DNA from: JAWLFY01 sp964462125
GTDB lineage: Bacteria > Planctomycetota > Planctomycetia > Pirellulales > Pirellulaceae
NCBI GenBank assembly: GCA_964462125.1
Contig: CAYWXT010000015.1
Span: 1-39,226, forward strand
Length of the DNA: 39,226 nt
Direction: 5' to 3'
Below are positions 15,362 through 23,220 of this stretch, piece by piece. Positions within the stretch are counted from its first letter, which is position 1; each line of letters starts with the position of its first letter. The notes under the pieces were generated by a model. It searched no databases and had not been told where the DNA came from. It was given only the letters and a program-made list of their open reading frames with translations. The position numbers and the translations under genes were made by a program.

Positions 15362-17446
15362 ATGAAATTGGAGAAGGTCAGAAACATCGGGATCAGCGCC
15401 CACATCGATTCGGGCAAGACCACGCTGAGCGAACGCATCCTGTTTTATACCGGTCGAATCCACAAGATCGAAGAGGTCCGGGGGGATGGCGATGGTGCCA
15501 CCATGGACTACATGGAACTGGAGCAGGAACGGGGGATCACGATCACCAGCGCCGCGACCAGCGTCGCCTGGGACGGCTACGCGATCAACCTGATCGACAC
15601 CCCCGGACACGTTGACTTCACCGTCGAAGTTGAACGCTCCCTGCGGGTCCTCGACGGCGCCGTCCTGGTGCTGTGCAGTGTCGGCGGGGTGCAGAGCCAA
15701 TCGATCACGGTCGACCGCCAGATGAAACGGTACCAGGTCCCCCGACTGGCGTTCATCAACAAAATGGACCGCACCGGCGCGAACCCCAAACGGGTCGTCG
15801 AACAGCTCCGCGACAAACTCGGGGCCGACGCATTTCTGATGCAGATCCCGATCGGCGCCGAAGAAAACTTCCGCGGCGTGATCGACCTGATCGAAATGAA
15901 AGCCCTGACCTTCGAAGGCGAGCAGGGCGGAAAGGTCGTCGAGGGCGAAATCCCGACCGACCTTCAAGACGAGGCCGAAGCAGCACGCGTCCAGATGCTC
16001 GACTCGCTGTCGAATTACAGCGACGAGGTGATGGAGTTGCTGCTCAGCGAGGAGGAGGTCCCCAAGGAGATGATCTATCGCGTTGGCCGCGACGCGGTGC
16101 TCAACGGCGCCACCCCCGTCTACGTCGGTAGCGCCTTCAAGAACAAGGGGGTCCAGCCGCTGCTCGATGCCGTCACCCGCTTCCTCCCCTGCCCCTTGGA
16201 CCGCGAAATCTGGGGCCGCGACCCCGAAGACGAAAGCAAGCGGATCGTGCTGAAACCCGACTTCGACGCCCCCTTCGTCGGGATGGCCTTCAAACTCGTT
16301 GATGATCCTTTCGGTCAGCTGACCTTCATGCGCGTCTACCAGGGGAAAGTCAAGAAAGGCGAAACCTACATCAACCAACGGACCGGCCGGAAAGAACGCT
16401 TCAGCCGGATCGTGCGGATGCACAGCGACAAGCGAGAGGAGATCGACACCGCCTATGCCGGCGAGATCGTCGCGGTGATGGGAATCGACTCCGCCAGCGG
16501 CGATACCTACGCCGCCACGGCCAAACTCTGCACCCTCGAATCGATGTTCGTCCCCGAACCGGTGATCAAGATTGCGGTCAACCCCAAGAGCCGCAGCGAT
16601 GGGGACAAGATGGGCAAAGCGCTCCAGCGGTTCCGCAAGGAAGATCCTACCTTCCGCGTCTACACTGACGAGGAAACCAATGAGATCCTCATCAGCGGCA
16701 TGGGGGAACTTCACCTGGAGGTCTACATCGAACGGATCCGCCGCGAGTACGGCGTCGATATCGAAGTCGGCGCGCCCAAAGTCAGCTACCGCGAGAGCCC
16801 GACCAAACAGGTCGAGTTCAATTACAAGCACAGGAAACAAACCGGGGGCTCAGGCCAATACGCCCACGTCGTCGGCAAGCTCGGACCGATCGAGCTCGAA
16901 AGTGAAGAACAGTTCGAGTTCGAAGACCATGTCGTCGGCGGGCGGATCCCGAAACAGTACATCCCGGCGATCGAAAAAGGTTTCCGCGACTCCTTGGGCA
17001 AAGGCCCGATCGCGGAGTACCCCGTGGTCAACTGCCGGATCGATCTCGACGACGGCACCTTCCACGAAGTCGACTCCTCGGAAAAAGCCTTCTATACCGC
17101 GGCTCAAGGCTGCTTCCGAGAATATTTCAAACAGGCCGGCCCGAAGCTGCTCGAGCCGATCATGAACGTCGAAATCGAGTGCCCGGAAGATTTCCAAGGA
17201 ACCGTCGTCGGCGATATCATCCGTCGCCGTGGCATCATGAACAGCAATGACATCGTCGACGGGCTGAGCGTCATCCGGGCCGAAGTCCCGCTCGCGGAAA
17301 CCTTCGGCTATGCCACCGACCTGCGGAGTCTGACCCAGGGCCAAGGGACCTTCACGATGGAACTGGCCACCTACCGCCAAGTGCCATCGAATGTCCAGGA
17401 AGAGATCATCGCGGAGAAAAAGCAACTGCTGGCCACCGCCAAGTGA
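15362..17446 (+). CDS. fusA: Elongation factor G (spd/mitochondrial EFG1 type)
   Basis: A 694-residue complete EF-G, the translocation GTPase of protein synthesis. The P-loop is AHIDSGKT (13-20), with the S in place of the usual A/H as in mitochondrial EFG1. Then come RGITITSAATS (switch I), DTPGHVD (switch II), NKMD (base recognition) and VGSAFK (G5). Domain IV carries RKQTGGSGQYAHV and the C-terminal part GRIPKQYIPAIEKGF, then MELATYRQVP. The AHIDSGKTTLSERILFYTG start and lack of a long G' insert variation fit the spdEFG1 group known from spirochaetes, planctomycetes and some deltaproteobacteria, related to mitochondrial EFG1. That group is expected to work with a separate recycling EF-G (spdEFG2) elsewhere. 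AGGTG lies about 10 bases before the ATG. It is not in a str operon here. Confidence 0.95.
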   Translation: MKLEKVRNIGISAHIDSGKTTLSERILFYTGRIHKIEEVRGDGDGATMDYMELEQERGITITSAATSVAWDGYAINLIDTPGHVDFTVEVERSLRVLDGAVLVLCSVGGVQSQSITVDRQMKRYQVPRLAFINKMDRTGANPKRVVEQLRDKLGADAFLMQIPIGAEENFRGVIDLIEMKALTFEGEQGGKVVEGEIPTDLQDEAEAARVQMLDSLSNYSDEVMELLLSEEEVPKEMIYRVGRDAVLNGATPVYVGSAFKNKGVQPLLDAVTRFLPCPLDREIWGRDPEDESKRIVLKPDFDAPFVGMAFKLVDDPFGQLTFMRVYQGKVKKGETYINQRTGRKERFSRIVRMHSDKREEIDTAYAGEIVAVMGIDSASGDTYAATAKLCTLESMFVPEPVIKIAVNPKSRSDGDKMGKALQRFRKEDPTFRVYTDEETNEILISGMGELHLEVYIERIRREYGVDIEVGAPKVSYRESPTKQVEFNYKHRKQTGGSGQYAHVVGKLGPIELESEEQFEFEDHVVGGRIPKQYIPAIEKGFRDSLGKGPIAEYPVVNCRIDLDDGTFHEVDSSEKAFYTAAQGCFREYFKQAGPKLLEPIMNVEIECPEDFQGTVVGDIIRRRGIMNSNDIVDGLSVIRAEVPLAETFGYATDLRSLTQGQGTFTMELATYRQVPSNVQEEIIAEKKQLLATAK

Positions 17447-17607
17447 TGCCCCGGCGGCGACGCGACCGTCGCCTCTCCGCGTTGCCACTCCGATATACGC
17501 ATGTGACTGCTTCCACTTGTATTGTTGGCGATTGTGCCTCAGCGCACTTGACGACTTCTGTGACTCGGTGTTTCAAACCGCCTCTCTCGACGAACGACGA
17601 ACCCAGG

Positions 17608-20600
17608 TCAATCACCTGCGGATAAGTACTTGTCGATCAGCGTTTGGGCATGTCCGCTCTGCGGCAGCCCCCTGACGCTCAGCGGTGCCCAGTGGGCATA
17701 GGAAGACGACCACCAGAAGACATCGGGAGATTCCTTGACCACCTCCAGGTACCTGCGAGCTTCCTGAGCGTCGCCCGATCCCTGGTAGCAGATCGCTGCG
17801 TTGAACATTGCCAGCCATTTCTCCGAACTCGCACCCGTCTGCTCGACGACGCGAAGAAAATGCTCATTGGCCGCGGCGAAGTCACCGGTCTGCATGTGAA
17901 GCGTCCCCAACCTGAGTTCGCGCCATGCCCAAGGGGTGCTTCCCTCAGCCGCCTCGACTTGTTCGAACTCGGTGATGAGCTTTTCTAATCGGCGATGTTC
18001 GTCGGAGTCCGAGGTCGCGTTGCCCGTGGTGAGCACTTTCCGGCGCCGGGCGTCGGCGAGCCGCCATTGAGCCAACGGACGCAGTGGGCTCTCCGAGTAC
18101 TCGTCGACCAGCCATTGATAATACCTCGGTATGGGATCAGGCCGCTCACTGGAGCGCCAGCCGTAGGCGGGATGGGCGACACGCGACTCATCGGCGAGGT
18201 AGAAAAATTGCATCGAGGCTTCGCCGGCCGCCCACAACGCCTCCTCTCTCCACTGACCCGCCAGGCGGAGCACGGCGAGGTCGAAAGCTGGCTTCAGTTC
18301 CGAGTGCGGCACCGACTGGAACTGGACCTGCAAGCTGACCCACCACGCCTCTTGCAGCAGACGCCGGCGGCGCTGTGTCTCCGGCGAGCCTCCCTCATTC
18401 AGCCATGTCAGGACGTTTTTCAGTAAAGGCATCTGCAGGCCAGGTCCGGTTTCGACCGGCCGGTCTTCGATCGGAACGTTCTGCGTCCAATGATCTCGTT
18501 TTCGCTTCAGAATCCACTTTGGGAAGTCGGGGTCCGGCTCAAACCACTGGGCGAACGAGGCGAGCACGACACGGCCTGAGCGGTAGGGCATCGCCGCCAA
18601 TACGGTCCGATCTTCGGCTTCGATCAACCTCGCCCCCTCCGGAACTTCCAAGTGCACCGCGCTCTTCGCCATCGCCTCTGAGATCCCGTCGGTGATCGGG
18701 TGAGGATGAACTTGGGTGCTGCGAGCGCGGACCGCCATTTGCCTGTCGGCCGAGGCATCGAACATCGAAAGCAGTGAGTGGTGAATTCCCGGCGCCGCAT
18801 GCTCCCAGCCAGGGGAGACAACGGCCAGTAGCGCCCCGCCGGTCGCGACATACGATCGCAAGGCGAGAATGTCGGTCGGTTCATAGGGCAAGATTCCCGG
18901 CCGGGCGAGAATCACGATCGAATAGGGAGCCAAATGTGCGGCACTGACTCGGTACTGCGCGACACTGTGAACCACGAACCCCAGCGGCTTGAGTATCTTT
19001 TGGTACGCCTGCTGAGCCTCGGACCCGCCTCCCCAAACCAACACGGCCTTCGATGGGAACGAAACTTCTTCGCCGAGCTCTTGCAGATCTCGAACGACAT
19101 TGACACCGCGAAAGTGGGTCAGGCCGAAGCGTTCGACCAGTTGCTGATACGCCTGCGCCGCTTGTTTAGGCTGCCCGAGTTCCCGCTGCTGAATCACCGC
19201 GACTTTGTACAACGCCTCGACTTGCTGGTCATAGGTCGAGGTGGGGGCCAGGTGCGCGCGGTCCCAGCGATTGGGAGCCGACGTGCGAATCGCTCCCTCG
19301 GGATGCTCGGAAACATAGCGGTACGACTCCACCGCTTCCTCCCAGCGTCCCAGCCGTTCACACATCTCCGCGCGGGCGTTGTGTCCTTTCCAAGCTGCCT
19401 TCGGATCCCATGAAAACAAGTCCAACGCGCGGCTGATCACCTCCAGTCGTTCCTCCGGGCTGAGCAGGTTCCGTCGTTTGCCCCGCTCGTCGTACCAGGT
19501 GGGGTTGGAGCCTTCGATGATCCAAGATTGCCCCCACAACCGCCACGCGTTCTCGCGATGATCCCGCGCGTACTGGAGGATCTGTCGGTAGAGCTCCAAC
19601 GCCCGTTGCGCGCGCTGTTTCGACTTCTGCGAAATCTCCGAGACGTACTCGGGATCGTCCTTGCGGTCCTCGTATTCCTGGGTGCGCCGCAGATACATCG
19701 GCGCCATGTGGTGATACTGATGCAATGTCCGCAGAGCCTTGCCGTACAGTTCGGAATCGACCTCGGCGCCGTCCGCATCTGCTGCCTCGTGCTTCGCGAC
19801 AGCGTCCTCGAGTACCTCCATTCCTTCGTCTTCACGGTCGGAGTACATCAACGCAAAGGCGAGGTTCAGCCGAGAGGCCGGACTGGTGCTGATGACCGCC
19901 TTGGGAAACTCGGTCCTGATCCGCTCATCGAGACGAACATAATCCTCGTATCGTTTGGCCCTCCAATACGACTTGCCGAGCCAACGGTAGATCTGCTGTT
20001 TGAGTATCTCCTGTTCGGGACCGAAATGCTGGTTCAACGCCTGCTGGCCCGCTTCGATTGCGCGATCGTTATCATGCTGATGATACCAACCGCGGACTCG
20101 GCCCAAGGCGGCGTGCACGTTGTCCGGCTCAATGAGCAAGAGGCGTTCGAAACTTTCAGCCGAATCCGAATATCGCCCCCGGTGGAAATCCAGTTCGCCG
20201 CTGGCATAGTGCAAGGCCGCCTCGATCTTGCGAACCGGTGTCGCCGCCTGCAGTCGAGCCGTCGCGCCCTCGGGAAGCGTGACGGTCAAGGCTTCAGCCG
20301 TTCGTGCCGCCAACCGTTCCAACAGCGTGGCAAAATCTTCCGTCGCCCCGCTGACCATTTCACTGTGAAGCACCGCTGCCGTTTCCGTCTCAGCGATCCG
20401 GAAATCAAAACGGAGCTGTTCTCCAAGCTCAACAAACGAACCGTAAATGAGCCGCTCCGCCCCCAGCAAACGGCCAATCCGAATGGCTTGGCTCGGATCG
20501 ACTAATTCGGCAGCGGTCAATTCTTGTTCGTCCAGAACGTCATGCAGTTGCTCACGGTCGACCAGTTTCACATCGGCGAAGGTAGAAAGTTGAACGTGCA

Positions 20601-22170
20601 GTATGTCCGCAAACCCGCTCTCCATCGGCGTCAACCGCGCCGAGGGGCTGAGGTTCTGCAGCGGTAGCACGGCGAGGGTTGGCTGCGGGCCGCCGTCGTC
20701 TTGGCCAGCGGGGGACGATTCTTTTTCCGAGTTGCTTTCGGACGCGACGGCTTGCACGACCTGCTCTCCCAGGTGCCGTTCCAGTTCAAACAACTCATCG
20801 GCCGATCCGTCAAGCTCCCATTGCTGCAGTGGTTCCGCTTCGCCGGTTTGACGAAGCGACGCGGTGAAGGTCACATCGCCATCTCGACCGCTGAAGGTCC
20901 CGGTCAGCAAATACTCCGCAGCGAGCGCCCGCCCTGCCTGCTGCGCCGTGTCCGCATCGACCAGCGCCGAGCGTCCCAGGTCGGTTTCTTGAAGAAAACC
21001 GGCGACTTGCCCCCGTTCCACACTCCGCAATCCGCTCGTTGCCGCGAACCGGCTGGTCAACATTTCCGCCATCGCGATCCGCAACGGAGCCAGCTCGATC
21101 GACGGCCCCTGGTCGACAAAATCAAGCACTGCGATCGACGGTGGCATCGCTGCGGCAAGTTTTTCCAAATCCGGCACCCGCCAGAGTCGGACGCTGAAGT
21201 CATCACCGGGAGTCCACCGTCCGTTTTCGTCTTGGTCTCCGCCTGAACCGGATAGGGCGCGCTGTCCATTCGGTGAAAAGCTGACGCACTGCACGTGCGC
21301 GGCATGTCCTTCCCAACGGTACAGCTCCACGCCGCTCCCGACACTCCACAACCGAACGGTCCGATCAACGCCGCCGGAGATGAGAAATTTTCCATCGGCG
21401 CTGAACGCGACCGCGCGCACCGTCCCTTCGTGCCCCCGAAACGTGCGCAGATGATCGCCCGTTTCCACGTCCCAGAGCCGAAGCGTCGAGTCACCCGAGG
21501 CGCTCGCGGCGGTCTCACCATCAGGAGAAACGGCGACGTGAAAGACGGCAGCTTGATGTCCCGACAATGATTGAGTCTGTCGACCTGTATCGAAATTCCA
21601 TACCCGCACGGTCGCGTCCTGGCCGGCGGTCAGGAGGTGTTGTCCGTTTGGCGTGAACTGCACACCGAACACGGTTCCCTCATGTCCTTCCAAACGCTGC
21701 TGTTCCTCCCCCGAGTCCAAATCCCACACGCGCGCGGTTCCATCGGAACTGCACGAAGCCGCACGGCCGTCGTCGGGTGTCAACGCCGCATGCTGAATCG
21801 TGTCCGAGTGTCCTTCCAGTTGGACAAGCTCCTCGTTCGTCTCAAGGTCCCAAAGAACGACCGTGTTCTCGTGCCGGGCTGACAATGCCCTGCGGCCGTC
21901 GCTGGTTGGAATGGCAAATGTCGATCGATGCTTGAACTCTTGAACCTGCTCGCCCGATTCCAGATCCCAAAGGTAAGCTCTCCCACTCCCACTGCTGGAG
22001 AGCGCACGCTCGCCACCGGGCAGGAACGCCGCCGATCGAACCGGATTCTCGTGTCCTTTCAGATGCACGAGCTCTCCCGCCCTGGGCTCGTTCGCCGAAA
22101 GCGGTTGCAATGCGAGACACGCGAGCAGGATGGCGGCGAAGTTCCACCACCGGAACATCGTTGTGATCAT
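17608..22170 (-). CDS. Giant secreted WD40-CsgG-TPR-GATase-like protein
   Basis: A 1520-residue protein. Residues 1-26 are a signal peptide (AAILLACLALQPLSA). Residues 33-345 form seven WD40 repeats, each ending (Y/R)(L/V)W(D/N/S/R)-x and most starting GH, enough for one closed propeller; repeat 2 lacks the GH strand. Two CsgG/FlgO-like domains follow: about 345-480 (PSIAVLDFVDQG ... LRSVERGQVAGFLQE) and about 500-640 (TLAVLPLQNLSP ... VKLVDREQLHDVLDEQEL ... GRLLGAERLIYGSF). About 650-1090 are TPR-like helices. About 1100-1260 is a Rossmann/GATase-like domain (KAVLVWGGGSEAQQAY, ILARPGILPY, ATGGALLAVVSPG). More TPR-like helices run to the end. It starts three bases after the stop of the preceding gene in the ECF-kinase operon. 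It should work in the periplasm or envelope, perhaps as an assembly or sensing scaffold. No enzyme activity is evident. Confidence 0.85.
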   Translation of the reverse strand: MITTMFRWWNFAAILLACLALQPLSANEPRAGELVHLKGHENPVRSAAFLPGGERALSSSGSGRAYLWDLESGEQVQEFKHRSTFAIPTSDGRRALSARHENTVVLWDLETNEELVQLEGHSDTIQHAALTPDDGRAASCSSDGTARVWDLDSGEEQQRLEGHEGTVFGVQFTPNGQHLLTAGQDATVRVWNFDTGRQTQSLSGHQAAVFHVAVSPDGETAASASGDSTLRLWDVETGDHLRTFRGHEGTVRAVAFSADGKFLISGGVDRTVRLWSVGSGVELYRWEGHAAHVQCVSFSPNGQRALSGSGGDQDENGRWTPGDDFSVRLWRVPDLEKLAAAMPPSIAVLDFVDQGPSIELAPLRIAMAEMLTSRFAATSGLRSVERGQVAGFLQETDLGRSALVDADTAQQAGRALAAEYLLTGTFSGRDGDVTFTASLRQTGEAEPLQQWELDGSADELFELERHLGEQVVQAVASESNSEKESSPAGQDDGGPQPTLAVLPLQNLSPSARLTPMESGFADILHVQLSTFADVKLVDREQLHDVLDEQELTAAELVDPSQAIRIGRLLGAERLIYGSFVELGEQLRFDFRIAETETAAVLHSEMVSGATEDFATLLERLAARTAEALTVTLPEGATARLQAATPVRKIEAALHYASGELDFHRGRYSDSAESFERLLLIEPDNVHAALGRVRGWYHQHDNDRAIEAGQQALNQHFGPEQEILKQQIYRWLGKSYWRAKRYEDYVRLDERIRTEFPKAVISTSPASRLNLAFALMYSDREDEGMEVLEDAVAKHEAADADGAEVDSELYGKALRTLHQYHHMAPMYLRRTQEYEDRKDDPEYVSEISQKSKQRAQRALELYRQILQYARDHRENAWRLWGQSWIIEGSNPTWYDERGKRRNLLSPEERLEVISRALDLFSWDPKAAWKGHNARAEMCERLGRWEEAVESYRYVSEHPEGAIRTSAPNRWDRAHLAPTSTYDQQVEALYKVAVIQQRELGQPKQAAQAYQQLVERFGLTHFRGVNVVRDLQELGEEVSFPSKAVLVWGGGSEAQQAYQKILKPLGFVVHSVAQYRVSAAHLAPYSIVILARPGILPYEPTDILALRSYVATGGALLAVVSPGWEHAAPGIHHSLLSMFDASADRQMAVRARSTQVHPHPITDGISEAMAKSAVHLEVPEGARLIEAEDRTVLAAMPYRSGRVVLASFAQWFEPDPDFPKWILKRKRDHWTQNVPIEDRPVETGPGLQMPLLKNVLTWLNEGGSPETQRRRRLLQEAWWVSLQVQFQSVPHSELKPAFDLAVLRLAGQWREEALWAAGEASMQFFYLADESRVAHPAYGWRSSERPDPIPRYYQWLVDEYSESPLRPLAQWRLADARRRKVLTTGNATSDSDEHRRLEKLITEFEQVEAAEGSTPWAWRELRLGTLHMQTGDFAAANEHFLRVVEQTGASSEKWLAMFNAAICYQGSGDAQEARRYLEVVKESPDVFWWSSSYAHWAPLSVRGLPQSGHAQTLIDKYLSAGD

Positions 22171-22173
22171 GGG

Positions 22174-23220
22174 TCATCGCTCGATCGATGAAGGGTCAGC
22201 GGATGTCGGGACTGTCGGCAGCGAAAGCGATTCCAAAACGGCAGCCAAGAAATACCGCGGTGTCGGGTTGTTTTCCCACTGGTCGATGATTGCGAAGCCA
22301 CAAAACACCAGCCGACCTGGCGGCTGAAAGTCGATCGCCACCCAAGGCCATCCAGCGTCCCCCGCGCGGATCTCTCCGAACCGTTGGTGACGTTGGATCC
22401 TCGTGGCCACCGTGGAAGCGATCACGCCGCCATCACCGCACCACGAGTCGGCATCGAATCGCTTGTCGAACTCGGTGATGATGTCGTTTCGGCGAAACGT
22501 CAACGCGGCCGGCGAATCCTCTTGCCGGGAATCGTTCCCACGCCGTGAACCGAGTCCTGGAAGTGGCAGTTCTCCAGCGGACGGCGCGAGACAGAGCACC
22601 GATACGCCTCGTTTTGCGGCGGCGATCATTGAGTCGGCCAAGCCGCGATGATCGCCAAGCGAGATCCCTTCTCCGATGACCAGTGTCCCCTGCTTCAACC
22701 CCCGAAGCTCCTCCATCCGGTGCAACGTCCGGTGGGGGATGCTCGACTCTCGGAACCGCCTAACGGTGTCTTCCCGGGGATCATAAATGGCAAGCTGCAG
22801 CTGCTTGAACCTTGTTCGCCGGCCCACCAACGGATCGTCGGGGAATATCGACCACGCATGTTCGAACGGCGGACCGCTGCCGACCGTGATCGCCGTGGTC
22901 GCTGCCAACACCACCCCGGGGCTTGTCGCTGAAAGCTGCACCGGCACCTCAATTTCCCCGGAACCGCTGGGACCGATCCGAACCTCGACGTCGCGGCGAG
23001 CGATCGTCTTTCCCTGCACCGTCAGCGCAACCCCCGCCCGCTGCACCGAGTCCGCCGTCGCGCTCACGCGATAACGCAACGTGACCTCTTCACCCTCGAA
23101 CCGGGCCGAACAATTCTCCGCCGGTACGATCGTTACGTCATCCGCGATCGCCGAGTTGGCCAGGACGACCGCTGCCAGCAGAGGCTCAACCCATCTCATC
23201 TTGCGCTGGCACCTGCTCAT
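22174..23220 (-). CDS. Secreted protein with GATase-like fold, kinase-coupled
   Basis: A 348-residue protein that I cannot name. A signal peptide is seen (MRWVEPLLAAVVLANSAIADD). Residues 30-125 look like a beta-sandwich (VTLRYRVSATADSVQ, then VEVRIGPSGSGEIEVPVQL). Residues 150-340 look like a Rossmann/GATase1-like domain: GTLVIGEG, then MIAAAKRGVSVLCLAPSAGELPLPG, and an end PPGRLVFCGFAIIDQWENNP ... YFLAAVLESL, as in ThuA- or beta-galactosidase-trimerisation-type modules. The same kind of ending (GRVVLASFAQW) is found in the giant protein downstream. The ATG at 23218-23220 overlaps the kinase stop as ATGA, so its translation is coupled to the kinase. It would act outside the cytoplasm beside the kinase's CsgG-like domain. 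Confidence 0.75.
   Translation of the reverse strand: MSRCQRKMRWVEPLLAAVVLANSAIADDVTIVPAENCSARFEGEEVTLRYRVSATADSVQRAGVALTVQGKTIARRDVEVRIGPSGSGEIEVPVQLSATSPGVVLAATTAITVGSGPPFEHAWSIFPDDPLVGRRTRFKQLQLAIYDPREDTVRRFRESSIPHRTLHRMEELRGLKQGTLVIGEGISLGDHRGLADSMIAAAKRGVSVLCLAPSAGELPLPGLGSRRGNDSRQEDSPAALTFRRNDIITEFDKRFDADSWCGDGGVIASTVATRIQRHQRFGEIRAGDAGWPWVAIDFQPPGRLVFCGFAIIDQWENNPTPRYFLAAVLESLSLPTVPTSADPSSIER

Noticed and set aside
15215..16840. 541-codon frame antisense to fusA
   Set aside because: It lies fully within the EF-G coding region, and its composition (Asp, Val, Gly, Phe, Leu rich) is what the EF-G codon bias gives on the opposite strand.
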